From Ardenticatenales bacterium (GTDB lineage: Bacteria > Chloroflexota > Anaerolineae > Promineifilales > UBA4811), in the NCBI GenBank assembly GCA_030667645.1, contig DAOUVM010000063.1, positions 1 to 9,577 of the forward strand: a stretch of 9,577 nucleotides of DNA. The letters are read 5' to 3'. The translations under genes were made by a program, and so were the position numbers. Shown one piece after another: positions 1 through 7,333 of this stretch (the first letter of the stretch is position 1; each line of letters starts with the position of its first letter). The notes below the pieces were generated by a model, which had not been told where the DNA came from, made no database searches, and saw only the letters and a program-made list of their open reading frames with translations.

Positions 1-1
1 G

Positions 2-1348
2 GCCTTCAAGCGGGACCTGACCAGCGGTAGTCTGCACCGGGCTATCTGGTACCTGGCTCCAGCGATGATGTTGGAGACCGGCATCATGAATGTGGCCCAG
101 GTGCTGGACACGTACTGGATTGGACAATTGGGATCGGCGGCTCTGGCGGCCGTGACCATCAGCGTCTCGATCCGGTGGGTGATGAACAGCCTGGCAAACG
201 GACTTGGCATCGGGGGGATGGCGGTGGTCGCTCGACGAATGGGCGCGAGGGACAGAGTGGCGGCCGAGCATGCCGCGTCGCAGACCATTCTCCTGGGCCT
301 GATCGTCTCGTTCGTGTTGGCAGGCGGGGGCCTGGCGGTGTCTCGTCCACTCTTGGCGCTGTTGGGAGCGGATAGCACCGTCATGGATCTAGGACTTGCT
401 CATTTGCGGGTGTCGCTTGGGGGGATGTTCACTCTTGTTCTTGTTTTTGTCATCAATGCCATGTTGCGCGGGGCGGGAGAAGCTCGACTGGCCATGACAG
501 TCCTGATTCTCTCCACTGCGACCACCGTTGTACTGGAGCCGGTGCTTGTATTTGGACTGGGTCCGATTCCGCCGTTGGGGGTGGCCGGATCCGCTTGGGC
601 CACTGTACTGGGATTTGGCGCCGGCCTCATCTTGCAGGCAGCGGTGCTCCTCCGAGGCCGGGCGCTGATCGGCATCAGGTTGAATGACCTCCGGCCCGAT
701 TTTCCGCTGATGGCGCGCATCATTGGCATCGCACTGCCTAGCACCGTCCAGATGGCCCTTCGCTCGTCCTCCCGGCTGATCGTTGTGGGACTGGTGGGGC
801 TGTACGGGACCTTTGCCTTAGCGGGGTATGGAGTTGCCAACCGGCTGTTGCTCATTGCCCTGATACCCGGCTTTGGGCTGGGGAATGCCGCTGGGACGCT
901 GGTGGGACAAAACCTGGGAGCACGCAGGCCGGACCGGGCAGAGCGGAGCGCGTGGTGGGTGAGTGCCTACGCAGCCGCCTATATGTTCGCCGCCGCAGCC
1001 TTTCTCTTCTTCTTTGCCCGCCCTCTGATCACCCTGTTCGACGCCACCCCAGAGGTCGTCGCGGTTGGCGTCGAATGCACCCGGGTAGTCGCCTTTTCGA
1101 TGATCGCCAGCTCCGTGGGGGTAGTCCTGGCCAGAGGTTTCGACGGAGCCGGGAACACTGTGCCCGCGATGGCGATCAACCTGATCAGCTTGTGGGCGTT
1201 GGAACTTCCCGCCGCCTTGGGCCTCTCCCGCTGGCTCGGGCTAGGCGCCACCGGCGTGTGGTGGGGCAGGGCAGTCGCCAACCTGGCAAACGGCCTGCTA
1301 TTTGCCTTGTGGTTCCAACGCGGCAGATGGAAGCACAGGGACGTCTAG
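2..1348 (+). CDS. MATE family multidrug/Na+-coupled efflux transporter, 5' end outside the window
   Basis: An inner-membrane antiporter of the MATE family, which expels cationic drugs or metabolites in exchange for Na+ or H+. The frame is already open at base 2 and reads DLTSGSLHRAIWYLAPAMM before the first ATG at 65. This is the usual MATE N-terminus, so the true start lies upstream and the ATG at 65 is internal. About 448 residues are visible, near the family's usual 450, so only a few residues are missing. Family landmarks in order: GLGIGGMAVVARRMGA after the second helix, RGAGEARLAM, LEPVLVFG, then the second-half copy GLGNAAGTLVGQNLGA and RGFDGAGNTVPAM. The protein is hydrophobic throughout, consistent with twelve membrane helices in two bundles. 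It ends in TAG and converges on the synthase gene. Substrate cannot be told from sequence. The family call is firm; the subfamily is not. Confidence 0.93.
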   Translation, partial: AFKRDLTSGSLHRAIWYLAPAMMLETGIMNVAQVLDTYWIGQLGSAALAAVTISVSIRWVMNSLANGLGIGGMAVVARRMGARDRVAAEHAASQTILLGLIVSFVLAGGGLAVSRPLLALLGADSTVMDLGLAHLRVSLGGMFTLVLVFVINAMLRGAGEARLAMTVLILSTATTVVLEPVLVFGLGPIPPLGVAGSAWATVLGFGAGLILQAAVLLRGRALIGIRLNDLRPDFPLMARIIGIALPSTVQMALRSSSRLIVVGLVGLYGTFALAGYGVANRLLLIALIPGFGLGNAAGTLVGQNLGARRPDRAERSAWWVSAYAAAYMFAAAAFLFFFARPLITLFDATPEVVAVGVECTRVVAFSMIASSVGVVLARGFDGAGNTVPAMAINLISLWALELPAALGLSRWLGLGATGVWWGRAVANLANGLLFALWFQRGRWKHRDV

Positions 1349-1495
1349 GTGCGACCGCGCATTGGCGAGGGCTGCAACGAGGAAAGCCGTCGCTGGTCGT
1401 CTACTCGTGGCCCAGCAACAGAGAGCCCGGGAAGGGCCTTGGGCCAAGGAAGAATTTCGAGAAACTGCATAGAGGAACACGCTGCCGATTCCGGT
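1349..1495. other. Convergent intergenic spacer
   Basis: A 147-base gap between the 3' ends of the transporter gene and the synthase gene. A 13-base odd-centred palindrome (CCTTGG-G-CCAAGG) sits at 1437-1449. It has no T-run on either side, so I do not call it a terminator. No other gene or signal was seen. Confidence 0.5.
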
Positions 1496-2512
1496 TCAGG
1501 CTGCTGAGAACTGCCGGCTAGCTGCCACAAGCGGGCTTGTCACATGTTCCCACAGTCGCCGGATGTGTTGGTCATTGGAAACGACCTCGTCCACCCGGTT
1601 GAGCAGCTCACACACTCTGGCTCGGGTGATCTTGACGTCGTCTCCAGAATAGAGCTCCGAGCGGTGCTGCAGGAGTCGATCCAGGGTGGCGCCGGCCAGC
1701 ACAATGGGTACCAGGCAGAACTTGCGGATACCGATTTCCTCGGCCGGTACACCCAGGACATAGTCTAGTCCCTGAATCAGGTGGCGGTAGGCATAGACAA
1801 GAATCGGGATGATCTTGTCTGAGGCGTCGTTTGGCCCTAGTGGTAGGTATTGCTTGGGGATGTAGTGCCGTCCTTCGGTGTGGTCTCGGAACGAATCCTT
1901 GATGATGTTTGTCAGTTGCAGGCCGGCAGCGTATCCGATCTCCAAAGTGCGCAGATAGAGCAACCGTCCTTCCTCGATATGCGGGGAGTAGAGCGCGAAC
2001 AGTGTGGTGAGCATCTCGCCCACGATGCCGGCCACGGTGTAGCAATAGTCATCTAGCTCCCTCAGCCGAAGCAGAGAGAGACTGTTGTGGTTGTCATGAC
2101 GGTCGATCCAGGATTGCATTCCACGCGCCGTCCGGGTCAGGTGCTCAGAGATCACCTGAATGTATTCGGCCGGCAGCTCCCCCAGTTGGTCCATGATGAA
2201 AGGAGTCTGGCGCAAGACCTGGACATGACTGGGATCCTGAACCTGCTCTTCATGGTCATAATGAGCCGCAAAGCTGCGAGCCAGGGCAGGGTCATTGGGC
2301 CGGTTGACCACCTCGATCAGGTTTTCCAGCTCTTCAATGCGGCGTTCTCTGGGCCACAGATAGGCATCTTCAATGGTATCCGCGTTCCGAAAGAGCAAAT
2401 AGCCCAATGTGACCGCTTCCACCAGCGGGGACGGGAGCATGGGGATGTTGAGGGCAAAGGTTCGAGATGCACCGATAAGCAGAGTCTGAAGCCGGTCCAG
2501 CATCACGTTCAT
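1496..2512 (-). CDS. Squalene/phytoene synthase family protein
   Basis: A head-to-head prenyl transferase, which in this family condenses two farnesyl or geranylgeranyl diphosphates to squalene or phytoene through a cyclopropyl intermediate. From the start chosen here it has 338 residues. Visible landmarks: SRTFAL at about 16-21; first Mg-diphosphate motif DTIED (45-49) in YLLFRNADTIED; YCYTVAGIVGEM (about 156-167); second aspartate motif in TNIIKDSFRDHTEGRHYIP with DSFRD (206-210). The TNIIKD...GRHYIP block looks more like squalene synthase than phytoene synthase. Start: the frame is open to an ATG at 2569, but that ATG has no Shine-Dalgarno. The ATG at 2512 has GAGG eight bases upstream and puts SRTF at the usual distance from the N-terminus. 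The stop is TGA. No hopanoid, sterol or carotenoid partner gene is adjacent, so the product (squalene, phytoene or a relative) stays open. Confidence 0.88.
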   Translation of the reverse strand: MNVMLDRLQTLLIGASRTFALNIPMLPSPLVEAVTLGYLLFRNADTIEDAYLWPRERRIEELENLIEVVNRPNDPALARSFAAHYDHEEQVQDPSHVQVLRQTPFIMDQLGELPAEYIQVISEHLTRTARGMQSWIDRHDNHNSLSLLRLRELDDYCYTVAGIVGEMLTTLFALYSPHIEEGRLLYLRTLEIGYAAGLQLTNIIKDSFRDHTEGRHYIPKQYLPLGPNDASDKIIPILVYAYRHLIQGLDYVLGVPAEEIGIRKFCLVPIVLAGATLDRLLQHRSELYSGDDVKITRARVCELLNRVDEVVSNDQHIRRLWEHVTSPLVAASRQFSAA

Positions 2513-2520
2513 GGTCATAT

Positions 2521-2524
2521 CCTC
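2521..2524 (-). promoter_or_regulatory. Ribosome binding site that decides the synthase start
   Basis: GAGG on the minus strand, eight bases before the ATG at 2512. The longer in-frame ATGs at 2569 and 2557 have no comparable site. This is the reason for choosing the shorter protein. Confidence 0.5.
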
Positions 2525-2610
2525 ATCCAAAGAGCCGTCACGGTGCTGACCGCGCATCGCCTGGCGCATGCAGTAGAGAGTCGCTGGAACAGTATGCCCG
2601 CAGCGACACT

Positions 2611-2639
2611 ATTCTAGGTCAAGTCTGCTGTTCTGTCCA
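2611..2639 (-). promoter_or_regulatory. Sigma-70-like promoter for the synthase gene
   Basis: On the minus strand, TGGACA (2639-2634) and TAGAAT (2616-2611) are separated by 17 bases. Each differs from consensus at one position. The predicted transcript start is near 2604, giving a leader of about 90 bases to the ATG at 2512, or about 35 to the ATG at 2569. Confidence 0.5.
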
Positions 2640-2728
2640 GCCTACGGATCAGGATGAACCGGTGCGCGAGGGGCTTTTCGATCCCGTCCCAGGAGATGAT
2701 TTGATCGAGTTTCTCTGGAACTCTCTGG

Positions 2729-2755
2729 TTGCGCGATTGAGGAGTTTCGTATAGT
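2729..2755 (+). promoter_or_regulatory. Possible promoter for the helicase gene
   Basis: TATAGT at 2750-2755 is a good -10 hexamer about 40 bases before the helicase ATG. The best upstream -35 match is weak (TTGCGC at 2729-2734) and only 15 bases away, so this is tentative. It would be divergent from the synthase promoter in the same gap. Confidence 0.25.
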
Positions 2756-2793
2756 ATTGCCTTCCGCACACCAAAGGCAAGAGTGGATGCCCG

Positions 2794-5340
2794 ATGCCAA
2801 TTGGAACAGCCCTACAGACGCTGCGCCGGAATGAGGCGTTTCTGAAAGATGTGGTAGCCTGGGAGGTATTCCCGCCCCGGCCGGCCCGTTATGCCGACCC
2901 ACCAGCCGAGTTGGATGTCGACTTGGTTGGCCTGCTGCGCAAGAGGGGGGTGTGGCCCCTCTACACCCATCAAGCTCTGGCAGTTCAGGCGGCGCTGGCG
3001 CGGGAGAACCTGGTTGTGGTGACCGGCACCGCCTCTGGCAAGACGTTGTGCTACAACCTGCCCGTACTCCAGTCGCTCCGGGACGATCCGGCCGCAACGG
3101 CGCTGTACCTTTTTCCCACCAAAGCACTGGCTCAAGATCAGTTGGCAGTGCTGGGAGAGTGGGTGGAGGACCTGGACAGCCGGGTGAGGCGGAAGTTGCG
3201 AGTCAATCTATATGATGGAGACACACCGCCAGGACGCCGGACATCAATTCGCAATGCGGGCGGAGTAGTACTTTCCAACCCCGATATGCTGCACATTGGG
3301 ATACTGCCTCATCATACACGCTGGGCGATGTTTCTGGCGAACTTGAGAATAGTGGTTCTTGATGAGATACACGCATATCGGGGGGTATTCGGCAGCCACA
3401 TGGCGAACCTTTTGCGTCGCCTTTCCCGGATCTGTCGCCTGTATGGCAGCGACCCTCGCTTCATTTGCACTTCTGCCACCATTGCCAACCCGGCCGAACA
3501 TGCACAACGGTTGATTGAGGCTCCGGTCACGTTGGTGTCAGAGGACGACGATGGCTCTCCCCGAGGAACTCGTCACTTGATTCTCTACCGCCCGCCCATG
3601 GTCAACCCAGTGCTTGGCATACGCCGGAGCGCCATGGAATCAAGCGCACAGATTGCCGGTACTTTTCTGCGGTCGGGCGCGCAGACCATTCTGTTTGCCC
3701 GCTCTCGTCTTATGACCGAGTTACTGCTCACCTCTTTGCGAGAGCGGTTGGCGCCGGATACGCTCGCGGCCGACAGCCTGCAGGCCTACCGGGGTGGGTA
3801 TCTGCCGCGGGAGAGGCGATCGATTGAACGCGGACTCCGGAACGGGGAGGTGCGCGGGGTGGCGGCAACCAATGCGCTTGAGCTCGGAGTGGACATCGGT
3901 GAACTGAGCGCTTGCGTGTTGGTGGGCTATCCGGGGACCATAGCCAGTACCAGGCAGCAAGCTGGTCGCGCCGGCCGGCGCCTGGGAAGCTCGGCGACCG
4001 TGTTGGTGGCAACCGCAAACCCGTTGGATCAGTACGTCATCACCCATCCGCAATACCTATTGGAGCGCAGTCCAGAATTTGCGCTCATCAATCCCAATAA
4101 CCTAGTCATCCTCGTCAACCATCTCAGGTGCGCGGCATTTGAACTCCCCTTTGAGACTGGCGAGAACTTTGGGGATGCCAGCCAAGTCGGGGACATACTG
4201 GACTATCTGAGCGATGCCGGTGAGCTCAATCGCGGGCGGAACAGATATCACTGGGTGGCGGACGACTATCCTGCTGCAGCGGTCTCCCTGCGCAGCGGGA
4301 GCAACAATAACATCATCATACAAGATGTCTCGGACCCGGATCGGCCGGAAGTAATCGGCCAATTGGAGCGGGAGAGTTGCCCCGCCCTGCTGCACGAGGG
4401 GGCGATCTATCACCACCGGGGTCAGAGCTTCCTGGTGGAGGCGCTCGACTGGGAAGGCGCCCGAGCGGACGTGCGGTGGATCTCGGCCGATTACTATACC
4501 CGCGCCGGTCTCTCACGTTCGCTGCAGGTTTTGAGGGTGGAGGAATCCGCCCGGGCCGGGATGGTACGAAAGCATCAGGGCGATGTCCTGGTCACCAGCC
4601 AGGCAACCGCCTATCGCAAAGTGAAAAGCACCACACACGAGACGTTGGGATGGGGAGAAGTCGATCTGCCTTTGCAGGAGCTAGAAACAACCGCCTACTG
4701 GATCACGCTAATGCCCGAGTTGACTATCCAGTTGCAGGAGGCCAAGGTGTTGCTTGCTCCGATTGACTATGGGCCAAAATGGGTGGAGCAGAGGGCCAAG
4801 GCCGCGGCAAGGGATCGCGGCCGATGCCAGCACTGCGGCGCCCAGGAACGCCCCGGACGGCGTCATGACGTGCATCACATCCAGCCTTTCCGCACTTTTG
4901 ATGATATCTCCGGCATCAACGAGCGATACTCGCAGGCCAACGCTCTCAGGAATCTGATCACCCTATGCCCCGTCTGCCACCGCAGAGCCGAGAGCCAGGT
5001 CCGCACCGCCAGTCCTATCTCCGGGCTGGCAGGTGTGCTGCGAAACCTGGCTCCGCTCTACCTGATGTGTGATGCGCACGACATACTCGTGTTGACAGGA
5101 GACGATGGACCGACGGTGACAGTATACGAACGGGTGTCGGCCGGAGTGGGCTTTAGCCAGCATCTCTATGCGGTGCACACCGAGCTGTTGGAGGCCGCCC
5201 TGGACCTGATCCGCAGTTGCTCCTGTGCGGATGGCTGCCCCGCGTGCGTGGGTCCGGTGATTGCGGGAGACGCAGGTGGGGGACCCCCAGAGACCAAAAG
5301 GGGGACATTGATATTACTAGAGGGGATGCTGCACGCGTGA
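2794..5340 (+). CDS. DEAD/DEAH-box helicase of the YprA/MrfA (DUF1998) type with an embedded HNH nuclease motif
   Basis: An 848-residue superfamily 2 helicase, presumably acting on DNA. B. subtilis MrfA (YprA), in the same family, repairs mitomycin C damage. Motifs in order: LYTHQ near 55-59, Walker A GTASGKT (78-84), DEIH (190-193), SAT (227-229), TNALELGVDIG (359-369), QQAGRAGRR (388-396). All ATPase residues are present. The C-terminus has the DUF1998-type cysteine cluster C809, C811, C815, C818 in CSCADGCPACVG, a likely metal or Fe-S site. Between the helicase part and this cluster, residues about 668-735 carry a full HNH pattern: C678-x2-C681, H694-H695, N720, C725-x2-C728-H729. Start: the only in-frame ATG after the stop at 2752-2754; the ribosome site is weak (GAGTGG at 2781). 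Ends in TGA. It stands alone, divergent from the synthase and convergent with the glycosidase. The helicase call is firm; whether it cuts DNA is inference. Confidence 0.93.
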   Translation: MPIGTALQTLRRNEAFLKDVVAWEVFPPRPARYADPPAELDVDLVGLLRKRGVWPLYTHQALAVQAALARENLVVVTGTASGKTLCYNLPVLQSLRDDPAATALYLFPTKALAQDQLAVLGEWVEDLDSRVRRKLRVNLYDGDTPPGRRTSIRNAGGVVLSNPDMLHIGILPHHTRWAMFLANLRIVVLDEIHAYRGVFGSHMANLLRRLSRICRLYGSDPRFICTSATIANPAEHAQRLIEAPVTLVSEDDDGSPRGTRHLILYRPPMVNPVLGIRRSAMESSAQIAGTFLRSGAQTILFARSRLMTELLLTSLRERLAPDTLAADSLQAYRGGYLPRERRSIERGLRNGEVRGVAATNALELGVDIGELSACVLVGYPGTIASTRQQAGRAGRRLGSSATVLVATANPLDQYVITHPQYLLERSPEFALINPNNLVILVNHLRCAAFELPFETGENFGDASQVGDILDYLSDAGELNRGRNRYHWVADDYPAAAVSLRSGSNNNIIIQDVSDPDRPEVIGQLERESCPALLHEGAIYHHRGQSFLVEALDWEGARADVRWISADYYTRAGLSRSLQVLRVEESARAGMVRKHQGDVLVTSQATAYRKVKSTTHETLGWGEVDLPLQELETTAYWITLMPELTIQLQEAKVLLAPIDYGPKWVEQRAKAAARDRGRCQHCGAQERPGRRHDVHHIQPFRTFDDISGINERYSQANALRNLITLCPVCHRRAESQVRTASPISGLAGVLRNLAPLYLMCDAHDILVLTGDDGPTVTVYERVSAGVGFSQHLYAVHTELLEAALDLIRSCSCADGCPACVGPVIAGDAGGGPPETKRGTLILLEGMLHA

Positions 5341-5581
5341 TGCGGATCTAGCGCACTGTCAACATCGCCAGCGGGGAGCGGAGACGAGGGAGGGAAAAAA
5401 TAGCGTCCGCCAGCGGGGGGTGCCGGCGGACGCTCGCGCCAAAGGAGGAAACAGCAACGAACCTGATGATCCAAACGTCCGTCTCAACAGACTCGCGCCT
5501 TGACAATCATCATATCCTGTTTGCCCTGCGCAATCGAGTGATGCAGCGCACTCAATATGTGTGACAGATGTCACAAACGGC
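5341..5581. other. Convergent spacer between helicase and glycosidase genes
   Basis: Holds the minus-strand terminator at 5395-5434 and an 11-base direct repeat, CGCCAGCGGGG, at 5366-5376 and 5408-5418. A strong Shine-Dalgarno-like AAAGGAGG at 5441-5448 (+) is 17 bases from the nearest ATG (5466). That ATG opens a 32-codon frame ending in TGA at 5562-5564. The spacing is too long for normal initiation, so I do not call a gene. Confidence 0.45.
5395..5434 (-). terminator. Rho-independent terminator of the glycosidase gene
   Basis: A perfect 10-base inverted repeat, AGCGTCCGCC (5402-5411) and GGCGGACGCT (5425-5434), has a 13-base loop that can pair a little further. Six A's at 5395-5400 follow on the plus strand and become the U-run of a minus-strand transcript. 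No T-run follows on the plus side, so it serves the leftward glycosidase gene, about 150 bases past its stop. Confidence 0.8.
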
Positions 5582-6907
5582 CTAGTCGGCTTGGGGGATG
5601 AATGCCGGCGCCGGATCGACATGGGGACCGCCCGCCGACACAAAACTCTCCCAGTGTCCCTGGGATTCCAGCAGGCCGTACGAAAAGATGGCGTGTCCAC
5701 CCGTTTGCCCCGGCGGAACCGCCGCTCGCGCAATGGCTATCCGCGCCGTTATCTCGCCAAAATCGTCATAGCCGCCTCCGATGCCGGCAACGATGTGCCG
5801 GCCGGCGGCGTGATCCTGGAAATCGTGGATCAGGACCTCAAATCGATATTGGATCCAATAGTCAGCGCTGTAGTTTGCCGGGTAGATCATGGGAAAGAGT
5901 ATGTCAATGATGCCGGCCTGTGCCCACTCTTGACTGTCCTGGTAATAAAACTCTCGCCCCTCCCTCGCTCCCCATCCCCATCGGTCCTGGTACACTGGCC
6001 AGACGGCGGCCGAGAGCATTACGCCTGGCGGCATGGCCTGGTACGCTCGCCGGACCAGATCGGTCACCTGGGCTCGCTGCCAATCTTCCCAACCGGCATC
6101 AAAGCAAGCATCCCCAGGAAAGCGACCGATACTGAATGGGTCACAAGAGTATTGAGGCCCAGCGTAGCGGATATAGTCCAGGTGTATCCCGTCGATCTCG
6201 TATCGAGCGGCAATGTCGGCGACCACCTCTACCACATGGTCGGTCACCGGTGGAGCGCCAGGCGAAGCGAATAGGTAACCATCGCTCAGATTCATGGGTT
6301 GTCCGCTGTCGTCCCAATGCCGCCAATCCGCCCAGCCGGCGTCGGGCCACTCGGACCAGGTCCAAAACGGATGGCGCGGCTCGGTACTCTTGGGCGGCTC
6401 CGAGCTCCCGGACCACGTGGGGTAGACGTTGACGTAAGCATGGACCTGCAGGCCGGCCGCATGCGCCTGGTGGATCATATGCCCCAATGGGTCCCAATCA
6501 GGATCGCGCCCCAGCTCACCATCGCTGTTGAGCAGTTTGGACCAGGGTTCCAGGCCACCGGCGTAGAATGCATCGGCCACGCCCCGCACCTGGAACAGGA
6601 TGGCGTTGAAATTGGCGGCGGCAGCCCGGCTCACTATATCGTCGATCCTGGCTGGGGACCCGGGGTTATATGAACTGGTCCAATCAAATCGGGACACCCA
6701 AAGCCCGCGGAACTCTACAGCGGGTGGGGAGGGGGTTGCGGTGGGTGTGGGTGATGGAGTCACGGATGGTGTTGGAGTTGGCTCTGTCCTCGAAATCGCC
6801 GGCAAGAATATGAATCGGTCGAGTGATGTACCGGCAAGGGCTATCGCCACCGAAAGGAGCAGGGCCAAGAAGACGACAGTGGGTAGGCCAGGGCGAAAGC
6901 GTTGCAT
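5582..6907 (-). CDS. Exported family-10-like glycoside hydrolase (GHL10, formerly DUF187)
   Basis: A 441-residue secreted or membrane-anchored protein with a (beta/alpha)8-type glycosidase domain; members of this family are thought to cut polysaccharides or peptidoglycan-like glycans. Residues about 7-26 are a hydrophobic signal or anchor segment ending ALAG, with no lipobox cysteine. A Thr/Pro-rich linker follows at 41-62. The domain then begins at FRGLWVSRFDW (67-77) and includes IDGIHLDYIRY (238-248) and ILFPMIYPANY (337-347), all typical of GHL10. Start: the frame stays open 119 codons further to 7264, but that stretch has no protein character and contains the likely promoter at 7061-7069. 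The ATG at 6907 directly precedes the signal sequence. The ribosome site is weak (GAG eight bases before the ATG). The stop is TAG and a strong terminator follows. Substrate unknown. Confidence 0.9.
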   Translation of the reverse strand: MQRFRPGLPTVVFLALLLSVAIALAGTSLDRFIFLPAISRTEPTPTPSVTPSPTPTATPSPPAVEFRGLWVSRFDWTSSYNPGSPARIDDIVSRAAAANFNAILFQVRGVADAFYAGGLEPWSKLLNSDGELGRDPDWDPLGHMIHQAHAAGLQVHAYVNVYPTWSGSSEPPKSTEPRHPFWTWSEWPDAGWADWRHWDDSGQPMNLSDGYLFASPGAPPVTDHVVEVVADIAARYEIDGIHLDYIRYAGPQYSCDPFSIGRFPGDACFDAGWEDWQRAQVTDLVRRAYQAMPPGVMLSAAVWPVYQDRWGWGAREGREFYYQDSQEWAQAGIIDILFPMIYPANYSADYWIQYRFEVLIHDFQDHAAGRHIVAGIGGGYDDFGEITARIAIARAAVPPGQTGGHAIFSYGLLESQGHWESFVSAGGPHVDPAPAFIPQAD

Positions 6908-6964
6908 CTTTACATCTCGGATTCGAGCTCGGACTTTTGGGGGGAGCGGCTGAGGCGGGACCCA

Positions 6965-6984
6965 ATCAGCGTTGCATCGCTGAT
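6965..6984. repeat. Perfect 7-base inverted repeat in the glycosidase leader
   Basis: ATCAGCG (6965-6971) and CGCTGAT (6978-6984) flank six bases. In a leftward transcript this forms a hairpin about 60 bases before the glycosidase start. It may instead be an operator. It is not followed by a T-run, so it is not a terminator. Confidence 0.4.
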
Positions 6985-7060
6985 GGATACGCTCTGGCCA
7001 GGATGGGCGGCTCGCGCCAACCTGGTCTGCTCTCAGCCGAACCCCGTTGCTTTCACAGCA

Positions 7061-7069
7061 ATTGTAGCA
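7061..7069 (-). promoter_or_regulatory. Extended -10 promoter element for the glycosidase gene
   Basis: On the minus strand the bases read TGCTACAAT, a TGn-TACAAT extended -10. No good -35 hexamer lies 15-19 bases upstream, which extended -10 promoters can tolerate. The transcript would start near 7054, leaving a leader of about 147 bases. It has the same form as the rightward promoter's -10 element. Confidence 0.4.
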
Positions 7070-7255
7070 CAGAGAGGCAGAACTACCATAGAGACCAAAG
7101 GGAGTTGAAAACCGAGCCGTGGCGACGGCGCCTCGCTTCTCTTTTTGCACTCTCAGGTCACGGTGGCGCCTGCAATCGCCCTGACTCTCCGTTGCAGATG
7201 CTATGCGGATGCGAGATACGAATGCCGGATGAGTTTGTCCGTGGATGCCGTTCCT

Positions 7256-7285
7256 TTGACACACTGAACATCAACGTGTTACAAT
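7256..7285 (+). promoter_or_regulatory. Strong sigma-70-like promoter for the redox lipoprotein gene
   Basis: A consensus -35, TTGACA (7256-7261), an 18-base gap, and TACAAT (7280-7285), the last with a TG one base upstream (TGTTACAAT, extended -10). The transcript start should be near 7292, giving a leader of about 40 bases. This is the best promoter in the window. Confidence 0.75.
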
Positions 7286-7320
7286 CTCTGCTTCTTGACG
7301 CGTCAGGCGAAGAACGAACC

Positions 7321-7326
7321 AAGGAG
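7321..7326 (+). promoter_or_regulatory. Ribosome binding site of the redox lipoprotein gene
   Basis: AAGGAG seven bases before the ATG at 7334. This fixes the start of the lipoprotein signal and excludes the in-frame extension back to 7295. Translation is therefore set up to begin upstream of the TGA, not at the GTG at 7706. Confidence 0.8.
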
Positions 7327-7333
7327 TGTGCAA

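Larger units (their letters stand above)
6908..7333. other. 426-base divergent intergenic region
   Basis: Separates the leftward glycosidase from the rightward redox lipoprotein gene. It holds a strong promoter facing right (7256-7285), an extended -10 element facing left (7061-7069), a perfect inverted repeat in the leftward leader (6965-6984) and a ribosome site at 7321-7326. The middle, about 7070-7250, shows only a weak hairpin (GCCGT-GGCG-ACGGC at 7116-7129, then T's at 7142-7146) that I could not assign. No coding potential was seen in it. Confidence 0.6.

Noticed and set aside
400..855. Minus-strand frame of 151 codons opposite the transporter
   Set aside because: A shadow of the transporter's codon pattern; Arg/Ser/Pro/Thr-rich with no domain character. 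The same holds for other antisense frames, such as those at 7303-7656 and 9216-9572.
2662..2754. A 30-residue frame from GTG 2662 with AGGA seven bases upstream
   Set aside because: Very short, unrecognised, and overlapping the presumed helicase promoter. Support is too thin for a gene call.
5402..5475. Riboswitch-like strings (GGGGTGCC and ACCTGATGATCC) resembling TPP or fluoride elements
   Set aside because: The CTGAGA core of TPP and the GATGG core of fluoride riboswitches are missing, and no fitting gene lies downstream. The GGGGTGCC is in the terminator loop.
7116..7146. Hairpin GCCGT-GGCG-ACGGC followed by T's as a terminator
   Set aside because: The T-run is 12 bases from the stem and no rightward gene ends upstream of it.
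6908..7264. N-terminal extension of the glycosidase frame to ATG 7264
   Set aside because: The 119 extra codons show no protein character, contain the likely promoter and precede a good signal sequence starting at 6907.
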